Shown piece after piece: positions 44,040-52,893 of a stretch of DNA of 64,000 bases. The position numbers and the translations under genes are program-made. The notes under the pieces were generated by a model, which saw only the letters and a list, made by a program, of their open reading frames with translations, was not told where the DNA came from and did not search any database. The DNA is taken from contig NZ_JAHFVK010000001.1 in NCBI RefSeq assembly GCF_018599195.1, positions 1,302,001 to 1,366,000 of the forward strand, written 5' to 3'. How positions within the stretch are numbered: the stretch's first letter is position 1; each line of letters opens with the position of its first letter. Source of the stretch: Croceibacterium selenioxidans. GTDB taxonomy: Bacteria; Pseudomonadota; Alphaproteobacteria; Sphingomonadales; Sphingomonadaceae.

Positions 44040-45604
44040 TGGGGGCGGTACTTCCTCTTCACCCTGGTCATGCCACGGGCCAATAGTCCGCCCTTGCGCA
44101 AAAGGCCACGCCTTGGGCGGCGTATCTGGAACATGTCTGCCGGTTCCTCGGGATCGAGCACCTCATTCGCCGCCAGCTTCATCGGCAATTCCGGGAGAGG
44201 CTCTGGATGAAACGGTCGCAAGTGTCGGTCCGAATCCCTTCCAAGCCATGCGATCATTTCAGCCATCGAACCCGTTCGTTCGATCAACTCCGCCACCTTT
44301 TCAGCCGAGATACCGCAATGCTCGGCCAGCAGCGAATGCCGCAAATCGCGAATCACGTCACCGCAATGCCCATTGGCGGGACGCTCGCAGTCGATGAAGA
44401 CATCGCATTCGCTATCGAGCCCCATGGAGCGATTGTTGAAGTTCGCCGATCCGACCCGCAGGATTCGGTCGTCCACGATCAGAACCTTGGCATGGACGTA
44501 GATTGGCGTTTCTCCTGAATAAGGCGTGTAGATATGAAAGCGGCCCTGCCGGTCGATCTCGCGAATGGCGGCCACGAGTTGCGCTCTTGCGGGATCCATC
44601 GCAGCCGCTTCGATCCACCCATGCGCGGTGACAGGCTGGACGATCACCACCTCCGGCGCATTGGCTTCTGCCATTCGCGCTATGATTGCCTCGGCAATGA
44701 CGCGTGAGGCGAAATATTGGCTCTCGGCATAGATGAAGCGCTGGGCCCGGGCGATGTGCTGCTTGAACAGTTCTTCGATCTCGCGCACGCCCGGATCGCC
44801 GTCGTACTCCGGCCTCGTCCGCGCGATCCCTACCTCAACATTCTCGAAATGAGGATCGAGCCCGTCGGGCCAAGCGCTCTCATCTGCGGGCTTGGAGGGT
44901 GTGAGACGCTTTCCCCCAGCCCGTAGCCAACGGTTCAGGCCGAGTTCTTCAAGCTCCCCCGCGATGGGGCCCTCGAGCATCATCGTCATGTCGTGCCAGG
45001 GGGCGTAGGAAGCTCCATTGGGCGTCGTTCGCCGCGGATCCTGTTCAAGGTGTTCGCAGGTGTCCCAGCGCCCCACCGTCATGTCGATCCCACCGCACAC
45101 GGCAAGGGCTTTGTCGACCACGACAATCTTTTGGTGATGGCTGCATCCAATCGGATGAATCGTGTCGAACTTGAAGTCGATCCTCCGATTCGGGAACCAG
45201 CGGATCAAGTCCAGCACCATCGATCCGCGCACCGCAAACTTGAGGGCGCCCACGCCCCACTTCAGGATCCGAACCTCCAAGCCTGGCCGGTGGCGGGTCA
45301 ACCAAGGGATGAAGCCGCCCAACCGCGCCGGATAGTCGCGCTTCCAGGCTCTTTGCCACCAGCGCCTGCCATGGGTGAGGTGAACGCGGGTGTCCACGTC
45401 CCATCCGATGAGTAGAATCCGTTGCCGTGCTTTGAGCATCGCCTGCTGAGCGAGATCGAAATAGACCTCCGCATCGACGATGAGCCGCACGCGCGATGCC
45501 ATCGCATAGCGCCACACGCCGGGCTCGATGGAACTGTCGTCGAATTCAGGATCGATCTTCCCGGCGTCCAAGGCCCCTCCGCTTGTGTCATCTCTAAGTT
45601 CCAC
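44036..45604 (-). CDS. Phospholipase D family protein, cardiolipin-synthase-like
   Basis: About 522 residues from a GTG at 45604; the frame opens at 45658 and an ATG 33 codons later is also possible. Two HKD motifs are present: HHQKIVVVDKALAVCGG and VHAKVLIVDDRILRVGSANF, each with the expected downstream Asn/Asp. No N-terminal membrane helix is evident, unlike classic ClsA. It probably acts on phospholipid head groups, either hydrolysis or cardiolipin-type transfer. Confidence 0.85.
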   Translation of the reverse strand: MELRDDTSGGALDAGKIDPEFDDSSIEPGVWRYAMASRVRLIVDAEVYFDLAQQAMLKARQRILLIGWDVDTRVHLTHGRRWWQRAWKRDYPARLGGFIPWLTRHRPGLEVRILKWGVGALKFAVRGSMVLDLIRWFPNRRIDFKFDTIHPIGCSHHQKIVVVDKALAVCGGIDMTVGRWDTCEHLEQDPRRTTPNGASYAPWHDMTMMLEGPIAGELEELGLNRWLRAGGKRLTPSKPADESAWPDGLDPHFENVEVGIARTRPEYDGDPGVREIEELFKQHIARAQRFIYAESQYFASRVIAEAIIARMAEANAPEVVIVQPVTAHGWIEAAAMDPARAQLVAAIREIDRQGRFHIYTPYSGETPIYVHAKVLIVDDRILRVGSANFNNRSMGLDSECDVFIDCERPANGHCGDVIRDLRHSLLAEHCGISAEKVAELIERTGSMAEMIAWLGRDSDRHLRPFHPEPLPELPMKLAANEVLDPEEPADMFQIRRPRRGLLRKGGLLARGMTRVKRKYRPQ

Positions 45605-45791
45605 GGCGGCAACAAGCGATAACGGTTCCCGGTTCCGGCTCGGGCAACAAGGTATCACCGCACCGCAGCTTCAAATCTTCCCGCCTCGCATCTTCGACCT
45701 GCTGGAATGACCTACCACCCAGGTTGGGTAATCTTAACTTTACCTCGTTAACCCTGAGGGAACTCAAGAAGTTACCAAGGCCCCCGCCCGA

Positions 45792-48092
45792 GTGCGCACG
45801 CTAAATCAGTACATCGACCGTGCGACCGATTCGCTTCTGGGTGCAAGGATGCAGGTTTCACCTGCCATCCGCACTCAACTCGAGGCGGGGCTGTTTGGTT
45901 CGGTACCCATTTTCCTCGGTGGAATATTCAACAGCATCGCTGTTGCAGGGATCGCCGTGTGGCGGCAGCCCACCACTCCGTTCTTCATCTGGTTGGCGGT
46001 CGAGATCGGCCTGGGCATTGTTCGCCTTCCTGTCCTGCTGGCAGGGCGTCGAGCGCTCAGGAATGGCAGAACTCCACCCAAGACCACGGCGGCCCTCCTT
46101 TCCTCTGCTTGGGCCGCCTCGATCGGCTTTGGGGCCTATTTCTCGCTGACGAATCACGACTGGGTCCTGTCCACCATTGTCTGCTTGTCCGCCGCGGCAA
46201 TGGTCAGCGGTATCTGCTTGCGCAACTTCGGGACGCCGAGATTGGCCGCACTCATGGTGTTTCTCGCCCTCGCCCCGTCGACCATCGCGGGTTTGATCGC
46301 GTCGGAGCCGGGCATTGCGATCATTTCCGTCCAGCTACCGGTCTTCATCCTCACCATCTTCTCGGCTTCATTCGTCCTCCACAGGATGATGGTTTCGCAG
46401 ATGACGGCGCTGAACGATCTCGAGAAGAGCGAGTTCTTCAATCGGATCATTCTTGAATCGAGCCCCGACTACACGCTCATCCTCAACGAGCAGCATGACA
46501 TCATCTTCTGTAATCGTCCGAACTCCGCCCTACGCGACAGCGACGATCTGATCGGGATTGCCTGGCTTTCCTTGCTCCACCCGTCGGATCAAGCGCTCGG
46601 CGAAAAGGCTCTTGCAGCTGTGGTACGCGATGGGTCGGCCAATCTAACGACACGGCGCATCGATCCCGACGGCAGAATGCGCTGGTTCGACGTTATCGCC
46701 AGCCGCATCTCCGATGAGTCCGGTCGGATCTTGATCGTCGCGCGTGACATCACCCACCAGAAGCGCTCGGAGGAGCGCGCCTTGTGGATGGCAAGGCACG
46801 ACCCGCTCACCGGTTTGCCAAACCGAGCAGTACTGCAGGATCAACTCGACGCGATTCTGGAGACAGACCAGCCGGCGGCGGCTTTGCTGATGCTCGACAT
46901 CGACAACTTCAAGACAATCAATGACACGCTCGGCCATGACGCGGGGGACCGCATGCTCTCGACCTTCGCGGCGAGACTGCAGGCGGCTCTGGGCGAGGAC
47001 GAACTCGTCGTTCGCCTCGGCGGGGACGAGTTTGCCATTCTGATCTCGGCACGGTCGGACGCCGATGTCTGGAGCGCGGGCGCGCGAATCTACTCGGGGC
47101 TTTGCGAGCCTTTCGAATATCAGGGAAGACTGCTCGCTTGCGGCGCAAGCATCGGAGCCAGCCGTTTGGGGTTGGATGGCGGGAATCGCTCCGAAATCAT
47201 GAAGGCCGCCGACATTGCCCTTTACGCCGCGAAAACCGCCGGACGTGGTCAGCTCAAACTTTTTGAGTCCTCCATGAAGGCGGAGGTGGAAGGTCGAGAG
47301 ACGATGGTGGCTGCCGCGCTCACGGCGCTGAAGCGCGACCGTGTGATGCCTTTTTTCCAGCCGAAGATCTCGCTTGGCACCTCAAGGATAGTTGGCTTCG
47401 AGGCACTGCTACGCTGCACTGGGGTCGATAATCAGGTCCTGGGCGCCGAGGACATCAAGGCAGCCTTCGACGATCCAGCGCTATGCGCCGTCCTGAGCGA
47501 GCGTATGATCGAACGCACGCTGGCACAGATCGAAAGCTGGTTGGCGGCCGAAGTGCCCTTCGGCCACGTCGCCATAAACCTTACGGCCGCCGATTTCCGC
47601 CGGGAGGGGTTCGTCGAGAGCCTGCTGACCCGAATGAAGCGCAAGCGAATTCCGCCTTCTTGTCTCCAGATTGAGGTGACCGAGACCGTCTTCCTTGGGC
47701 GTGGAGCCGGATACGTGGAGGCCGCGCTCAGATCATTGAGCGAAAGTGGCATTTTGATCGCGCTGGACGACTTCGGAACTGGCTATGCGTCGCTCTCACA
47801 CCTCAGTCAGTTTCCGATCGACTTGCTGAAGATCGACCGCACGTTTGTCCAACAGCTAGGGCAAAGTCCGGAAGCAGGGGCGATTTCCGCCGCAGTCATC
47901 AATCTGGGCCACTGTCTGGGAATGCAGATCGTCGCCGAGGGCGTTGAGACCTTGGCGCAGGAGTCTGCCCTGATCGCCCTTGGTTGTGACGTCTGCCAGG
48001 GCTTCCTTTATTCAAAGGCCATGCCCGCCGAGGCCGTGCCAATGGTGCTGCTGGGCCAGGACGTCACGCCGCTGCGAGTCCACCGGGCCTGA
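45792..48092 (+). CDS. GGDEF-EAL cyclic-di-GMP enzyme with PAS and membrane domain
   Basis: 766 residues from a GTG at 45792 (ATG at 45849 possible). Order: membrane domain with six or seven helices (about 30-205), PAS (about 220-335), GGDEF at residues about 411-415 (RLGGDEFAIL), EAL (GFEALLRC, about 535-542) with NLTAADF, DDFGTGYASLSHL and LLKIDRTFV. Both active sites look intact, so it may make and break c-di-GMP. No RxxD inhibitory site precedes GGDEF. Confidence 0.93.
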   Translation: MRTLNQYIDRATDSLLGARMQVSPAIRTQLEAGLFGSVPIFLGGIFNSIAVAGIAVWRQPTTPFFIWLAVEIGLGIVRLPVLLAGRRALRNGRTPPKTTAALLSSAWAASIGFGAYFSLTNHDWVLSTIVCLSAAAMVSGICLRNFGTPRLAALMVFLALAPSTIAGLIASEPGIAIISVQLPVFILTIFSASFVLHRMMVSQMTALNDLEKSEFFNRIILESSPDYTLILNEQHDIIFCNRPNSALRDSDDLIGIAWLSLLHPSDQALGEKALAAVVRDGSANLTTRRIDPDGRMRWFDVIASRISDESGRILIVARDITHQKRSEERALWMARHDPLTGLPNRAVLQDQLDAILETDQPAAALLMLDIDNFKTINDTLGHDAGDRMLSTFAARLQAALGEDELVVRLGGDEFAILISARSDADVWSAGARIYSGLCEPFEYQGRLLACGASIGASRLGLDGGNRSEIMKAADIALYAAKTAGRGQLKLFESSMKAEVEGRETMVAAALTALKRDRVMPFFQPKISLGTSRIVGFEALLRCTGVDNQVLGAEDIKAAFDDPALCAVLSERMIERTLAQIESWLAAEVPFGHVAINLTAADFRREGFVESLLTRMKRKRIPPSCLQIEVTETVFLGRGAGYVEAALRSLSESGILIALDDFGTGYASLSHLSQFPIDLLKIDRTFVQQLGQSPEAGAISAAVINLGHCLGMQIVAEGVETLAQESALIALGCDVCQGFLYSKAMPAEAVPMVLLGQDVTPLRVHRA

Positions 48093-48269
48093 CGGCATCT
48101 GCGCTGTTCGTAGCTTCCACACCGGGTTTGCGCGCCATCAGCGCTTTTCCGCTTTGTGCGAAGGGTTCGCCATTCCCGGGCGCCATGAGCGCGTTCAAGA
48201 CGGATACGTAGCGACATCGCGCCCGACAAAATGCCGCGCGGCCTCAGGTCTGTGACGACGTTTGAGAAT

Positions 48270-48346
48270 TGGCGCGCCCGAAAGGATTCGAACCTCTGAC
48301 CCCCAGATTCGTAGTCTGGTGCTCTATCCAGCTGAGCTACGGGCGC
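48270..48346 (-). tRNA. tRNA-Arg (ACG)
   Basis: Cloverleaf on the minus strand: acceptor GCGCCCG pairs with CGGGCGC, discriminator G, encoded CCA at 48272-48270. Anticodon stem CCAGA/TCTGG encloses the loop CTACGAA, anticodon ACG (read as ICG). T arm contains GTTCGAATC. Confidence 0.97.
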
Positions 48347-48391
48347 GCTTGGAGGGCGCCACATAGGGAGGCCTTTCTGGCTTGGCAATAG

Positions 48392-48823
48392 CTATGATCG
48401 GACTTCGGGACACAATCCTTCAAGTAGTGCGCGATCCATCGGGGGCATGGCCAGTTCAGCGGCCTGCGCGGGGCTGAACCAACCCCACGCCTGACCCTCG
48501 CGGCCTACTGGATCGCCCTCCCACACGGGGCAATTGTAAAGGAACAGGACAATTCCAGGGCGAACGGATTCGGCTGCCTCCTCCGCAAAGCCCGCCGGTT
48601 TCATGCCTTCCAGATCAAGCTGAATCCCGAGCTCCTCGTAGACCTCACGACGAACCGCAAATCGCGGAGTTTCGCCATTTTCCACCTTCCCCCCGGGGAA
48701 CTCCCAGAGGCCCCCATGACGTTTGTGGGACAAGGCCTGCTGCAACAGCAATCCGCCCGATTCATCGCGGATAGCCGCCGCCACCACGGGCATGAATGTC
48801 GGACAATTTTCCACGTTAACCAA
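48392..48823 (-). CDS. Nudix hydrolase (MutT-like)
   Basis: Up to 143 residues; the frame opens with TTG at 48823, with GTG at 48814 and ATG at 48793 as alternative starts. The Nudix box GGKVENGETPRFAVRREVYEELGI-type consensus is complete at about residues 43-66 (G, E and REVYEELG all in place). Sequence is closest to 8-oxo-dGTP pyrophosphatases that clean the nucleotide pool. 45 bases lie between its stop and the tRNA-Arg 5' end. Confidence 0.9.
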   Translation of the reverse strand: MVNVENCPTFMPVVAAAIRDESGGLLLQQALSHKRHGGLWEFPGGKVENGETPRFAVRREVYEELGIQLDLEGMKPAGFAEEAAESVRPGIVLFLYNCPVWEGDPVGREGQAWGWFSPAQAAELAMPPMDRALLEGLCPEVRS

Positions 48824-48897
48824 TCCAATCCATCATTTGTTAGGACAGCGGCGCGATAACGCCGTTCGATCAGACCGATGTCGTGGGGTAACTATCG

Positions 48898-49080
48898 ATG
48901 TTCAGGGGCGAACTATACTGCAGAGTATTGCGGGACAACCGCGGCGCAACTGCCATCGAATATGGCCTGATCGTCGCATTGATTGTCATTGCCATCATGG
49001 TTTCGCTTAGCTCTCTTTCCGACAGCGGCAACGGCCTTTGGGCCGTCGTCAAGGACAAGGTGGTGTTCGCAACAACCTAG
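48898..49080 (+). CDS. Flp family type IVb pilin
   Basis: A 60-residue prepilin. The cleavage/processing motif RGATAIEYGLIVALIVIAIM has the conserved Gly at the cut and Glu5 and Tyr6 of mature Flp pilins, followed by one hydrophobic helix. It forms Tad pili for adhesion. GGGG 9 bases upstream serves as ribosome binding site. No tad/cpa assembly genes are nearby. Confidence 0.88.
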   Translation: MFRGELYCRVLRDNRGATAIEYGLIVALIVIAIMVSLSSLSDSGNGLWAVVKDKVVFATT

Positions 49081-49193
49081 ATCTTAGGCTTTTGTCAACG
49101 AATGCGAAGTAATGCTGAGACACTTGATCTCTACCTTGGGTCGAAATGGGTAAGGTCAAGTTGGGTACCGAAGACCTAACTTAGGAGACGATC

Positions 49194-49367
49194 ATGAAGT
49201 TCTTCAACAAGCTGCTCCGTGACGAGCAGGGCGCCACCGCCATCGAATACGGCCTCATCGCTGCTCTGATCGCGGTTGCCGCGATGGCCGCCATGGGCAC
49301 CATCGGCACTCAGCTGAACAGCACCTTCACCAAGGTTGGCGGTCAGCTCGAGAACGCGAACAAGTAA
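49194..49367 (+). CDS. Flp family type IVb pilin
   Basis: A 57-residue prepilin beginning MKFFNKLLRDEQGATAIEYG, with the same G/ATAIEYGLI processing site as the gene 113 bases upstream but a smoother hydrophobic helix and an STFTKVGGQLENANK tail typical of major pilins. TAGGAG lies 7 bases upstream. A strong terminator follows, so it is probably a highly expressed single gene and the major subunit of the pair. Confidence 0.92.
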   Translation: MKFFNKLLRDEQGATAIEYGLIAALIAVAAMAAMGTIGTQLNSTFTKVGGQLENANK

Positions 49368-49377
49368 TCGCAAAAGT

Positions 49378-49391
49378 CGAGCTTCGGCTCG
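49378..49391 (+). other. Small UUCG hairpin after the pilin gene
   Basis: CGAGC and GCTCG pair around a TTCG tetraloop 10 bases after the pilin stop, probably a stabilising 3' hairpin upstream of the terminator. Confidence 0.5.
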
Positions 49392-49400
49392 CGAGATTAA

Positions 49401-49427
49401 GGCGGCAGGGCGACCTGCCGCCTTTTT
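49401..49427 (+). terminator. Intrinsic terminator of the Flp pilin gene
   Basis: GGCGGCAGG pairs with CCTGCCGCC over 9 bases with a GCGA loop, followed by five T. This is the clearest Rho-independent terminator in the window. Confidence 0.92.
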
Positions 49428-49448
49428 CTATTGTCGCCGGTCTTTAGC

Positions 49449-50912
49449 TCAGCTGCCGCGGACGACGATCTTGTACTTCTCACCCGGCACGACCTGCGCA
49501 TTGGCTGACAGGCCGTTCAGCACGCGGAAGCGATCCATCTGGGCATCGGAATAGGCCATTCGATTAGCAAGCGACTGAACCGTATCACCGCTGCGCGCGG
49601 TGACGACATCGATCCGCCTCGGAATCACTTGCGCCGCTTCTTGCGCCGAAATGCGACGCATCGAATTGTACATCGGGTTGAACACGGCCGCTTGTCCGGC
49701 CGGAGCAATCGAGGCGAAATGGTAGGCCTGATTGTTTGCGAACTGATAGGCCACGACGGTCACGTCCACCGCACCCTGGCTGGAATTCACTCGCGATGTT
49801 CCGATAAGTGTCTCGAGACCGTTTATGCGGGTCCGCTGCAAATTTTGAGGTGCGAGTTGATTTCGCCCCCCGATCGTCTGGAACGCCTGTCTGACATAGT
49901 TCTCGAGATTTCCGTCAAACGCTGCCGTCGTCAGTTGAGCCTGACCACTCTGGCCGTTCACCGAAACCTCAGTCGATCCATTGACCATGTAATAGCCCTG
50001 CGGAACGGTGAAGGTCAGCCTTAGGTCCGGATGGATGAAAGTATTTCCCTCAACAACGCCCTGATGGGGATCGTCTCCGTAAATCACGCCATCGATGCGG
50101 GTCAAAAACGTGTCCCGATTGGTCACGCCCGTGAGGTTGCCCGCCAAGCTATTGGCCCCCTGGGCTCGGCTTGCCGGATCAGGGTGACTAGAGGCCCATT
50201 CGGGAAGGGTTGCATCGCGTCCTGCGAGGCGCGCATCGAGCGCTTCCTGAGCCGCAAGGCTTTGCAGCACCGTCGCCATAGCGTGCGGATCGTATCCAGC
50301 GTTGCGCAGATATTGCACACCGAGGCGGTCGGCCTCGGTTTCCTGCTTGCGCGAATATTTAAGCGTCAGCAGTTGCGGCGCGGTCGAGAACACCTGCTGA
50401 CCAAGTTGACCGAGCGCGTTATTCCCAAGCAGAACGCCCGACAGGATCGAACCGAGCGCTCCAAGCACGCTATTCCGCGTAGCGGCGTTCTGGCGCTGTT
50501 TCGAATGGCGAGCGGCAACATGGCCAACCTCATGGCCGAGCACGCCGGCCAATTCCGCTTCGTTGTTCATCAAGGCAACGAGCTGGCGGGTGACGTAAAC
50601 GTAACCGCCTGGAATGGCGAAGGCGTTGTTGACCGAGCTGTTGAGCAAAGTGACGTTGAACGCCGACGCCGAGTTCGACAGGCCGGATTGGACCGCGATG
50701 TTTTGACCCACTTGCTTGATGTAGTCAGCTTGAGGCCCGGTCATCTCTCCGCCGAATTCACGTAGGAGTTCCGGGTGATACTCGGCGCCTTGCTGGGCTT
50801 CGGCCGGAGTAATGGCGCTGCCGGCGCGCTGCGCTACAACTGGGGTGGCGCAGATTGAAATAGCGGCCGCACCGGCTAGCGCAGCGCGCCTGAAGCCAGG
50901 TTTGAATTTCAC
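49449..50912 (-). CDS. Exported M48 metalloprotease with C-terminal LysM
   Basis: About 487 residues from a GTG at 50912 with AAGGAGCC upstream, giving a signal peptide (RRAALAGAAAISICATPVVA). Zinc protease motif HEVGHVAARH (about residues 125-134) and ETEAD supply the ligands; the C-terminus has a LysM-like fold (ARSGDTVQSLANRM) that binds peptidoglycan. It resembles BepA/LoiP-type periplasmic quality-control proteases. Convergent with the pilin genes. Confidence 0.9.
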   Translation of the reverse strand: MKFKPGFRRAALAGAAAISICATPVVAQRAGSAITPAEAQQGAEYHPELLREFGGEMTGPQADYIKQVGQNIAVQSGLSNSASAFNVTLLNSSVNNAFAIPGGYVYVTRQLVALMNNEAELAGVLGHEVGHVAARHSKQRQNAATRNSVLGALGSILSGVLLGNNALGQLGQQVFSTAPQLLTLKYSRKQETEADRLGVQYLRNAGYDPHAMATVLQSLAAQEALDARLAGRDATLPEWASSHPDPASRAQGANSLAGNLTGVTNRDTFLTRIDGVIYGDDPHQGVVEGNTFIHPDLRLTFTVPQGYYMVNGSTEVSVNGQSGQAQLTTAAFDGNLENYVRQAFQTIGGRNQLAPQNLQRTRINGLETLIGTSRVNSSQGAVDVTVVAYQFANNQAYHFASIAPAGQAAVFNPMYNSMRRISAQEAAQVIPRRIDVVTARSGDTVQSLANRMAYSDAQMDRFRVLNGLSANAQVVPGEKYKIVVRGS

Positions 50913-51021
50913 GATTATCGGGCTCCTTATTGGGGCAGTGTGCAGCTTATGCCGCGCATTCACGCCACACGAACCCGCTCAAAAAGGCAATGTTCCCGTT
51001 TTGCCTCACCAAAAATCGGGA

Positions 51022-51972
51022 CTAACCCTCGGCGCCCATCGTAAGGAAACGTTCCTCGCGAAGACGGAGCAACTCCTGCGGCGTCTTCTGCGACAGGGCA
51101 TCCAACTCTTCGGAAATCGCGCCACCAAGAGCCACGGCCGCGGCCTGTGGATCGCGATGAGCACCACCGGTTGGCTCTGGTACGATTCGATCGATAACGC
51201 CGAGTTGCACGAGGTCCTGTGCGGTCATCTTCATGGCTTCAGCCGCCTGCGGGGCTTTTTCCGCGGTGCGCCAAAGGATTGAAGCACACCCTTCCGGAGA
51301 GATCACCGAATAGACCGCATGCTCGAACATTAGTACCCGTTCCGCGCTAGCCAACGCAACGGCGCCGCCGGATCCCCCCTCGCCCACGATCGCCGAAACC
51401 ATCGGCACCCTGAGCGCGAGGCAGGCTTCGGTCGAGCGAGCGATCGCTTCCGCCTGCCCCCGCTCTTCAGCCTCGACGCCCGGGAATGCGCCGGAAGTAT
51501 CCACGAGCGTCACGACGGGCAAACCGAAGCGGCCGGCCATCTCCATCAAGCGGATCGCCTTGCGGTAACCCTCAGGCTTTCCCATACCGAAATTATGACG
51601 CAGCCGGCTTTCGGTGTCGTTGCCCTTCTCGTGCCCGATCAGCATGACCTTGCGTCCGTTGAGCCTGGCAAGCCCACCCATGATCGCCTGATCGTCTCCG
51701 AAATATCGATCGCCGCCAAGCGGGACGAATTCCTCGAAGGCCATCGCGACATAGTCACGAAAATGCGGCCGGGACGGATGTCGCGCAACCTGGGTCTTCT
51801 GCCATGGCGTCAGCGCGGCGTACGTTGTCGTGAGCAAGTCGGCACTCTTGCGCTCCAGCTTTGCGAGCTCACTGGACAAATCCACGTCGCCCCCTTCGGA
51901 CGCGGCGCGCAGTTCAGCGATGCGAGCTTCCAGCTCAGCAACCGGCTTTTCGAAGTCGAGGTAAGAAATCAT
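51022..51972 (-). CDS. accA: Acetyl-CoA carboxylase carboxyltransferase subunit alpha
   Basis: A 316-residue subunit that with AccD moves the carboxyl group from biotin to acetyl-CoA, the first step of fatty-acid synthesis. The N-terminal [14 protein letters not shown], the crotonase-like [20 protein letters not shown] and [15 protein letters not shown] segments and the length are as expected. It follows xerD by 9 bases. Confidence 0.96.
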   Translation of the reverse strand: MISYLDFEKPVAELEARIAELRAASEGGDVDLSSELAKLERKSADLLTTTYAALTPWQKTQVARHPSRPHFRDYVAMAFEEFVPLGGDRYFGDDQAIMGGLARLNGRKVMLIGHEKGNDTESRLRHNFGMGKPEGYRKAIRLMEMAGRFGLPVVTLVDTSGAFPGVEAEERGQAEAIARSTEACLALRVPMVSAIVGEGGSGGAVALASAERVLMFEHAVYSVISPEGCASILWRTAEKAPQAAEAMKMTAQDLVQLGVIDRIVPEPTGGAHRDPQAAAVALGGAISEELDALSQKTPQELLRLREERFLTMGAEG

Positions 51973-51981
51973 TTGGACGCG

Positions 51982-52893
51982 CTAACCGTCCGGCTCGCCG
52001 CTCGCAAGAGGATGGCGTTGATTGACCAACGCAACCAGTCGGGCGGCATCGACGTGCGTGTAGATTTGAGTTGTCGCGATATCGGCATGTCCGAGCAGCA
52101 TCTGCAGCACCCTGAGGTCAGCACCACCTTCGAGCAAATGCGTGGCGAAAGCATGGCGTAACACATGCGGGCTGACTTTCGCGGGATCTATCCCGGTCCT
52201 GATCGCCAGGTCCTTGACGAGCTGGAACAGCCGTATCCTGGTCAGATGCTTGCCGCGGGACGGAAAGAGATATCCACCGCCCTGAGGACGCACAGCCAGC
52301 CAGCGGGAAAGCGCCTGTCTAGCCCGTGCTGAAACCGGAACCATTCTTTGTTGCGAGCCTTTGCCTGTGACTGTCAGCAACGGCGCATCACGCGGTACGG
52401 CGGATAAGGGCAGCGACACCAGCTCGGTCGCCCTCAACCCGGATCCATAAAGCAGCTCGAGAAGCGCAAGCAGGCGTACCGCGTCAGGGCGATCACTCCC
52501 TGCTTCCTGTTCGACCCGAGCGAACAGGGCTTCCACCTCGCCATGGGACAATATCTTGGGGAGCGGGCGTCGCGCCGCCGGCCGCGGCAGCGCCGGTGAG
52601 GGATCGTCCTCGCGTTCCCCTTCGTCCAACAAGAAGCCGTAGAACTGGCGTAAGGCCGACGCTTTTCTGGAGACCGTCGAGGGAGCAAGGTCAGCCCACG
52701 CTTGCCCTAGTCCGTTGAGCGCGGCACGATCAGCGGACGCTAGATCGCCGACAATCTCTTGAGCGCCTTCCAGATCTCGGCGGTAGGCAGCGAGCGTGTT
52801 GGCCGCAGCACCCCGTTCGGCCGCCAGCATGGCAAGGAAAGCGTCTATCGCTCCGACGATGGCCTCATCCCCGCGCCACGGCTTCGGCTGCAA
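51982..52893 (-). CDS. xerD: Tyrosine recombinase XerD
   Basis: A 303-residue chromosome-dimer resolution recombinase. Catalytic residues Arg154 (GSGLRATEL), Lys178, His243, Arg246 (HVLRHAFATHLL), His269 (LLGHADI) and Tyr278 (IYTHV) are all in place. It has no phage context and sits in a chromosomal operon, so it is XerD rather than an integrase. The start overlaps the preceding gene by 29 bases. Confidence 0.9.
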   Translation of the reverse strand: MQPKPWRGDEAIVGAIDAFLAMLAAERGAAANTLAAYRRDLEGAQEIVGDLASADRAALNGLGQAWADLAPSTVSRKASALRQFYGFLLDEGEREDDPSPALPRPAARRPLPKILSHGEVEALFARVEQEAGSDRPDAVRLLALLELLYGSGLRATELVSLPLSAVPRDAPLLTVTGKGSQQRMVPVSARARQALSRWLAVRPQGGGYLFPSRGKHLTRIRLFQLVKDLAIRTGIDPAKVSPHVLRHAFATHLLEGGADLRVLQMLLGHADIATTQIYTHVDAARLVALVNQRHPLASGEPDG

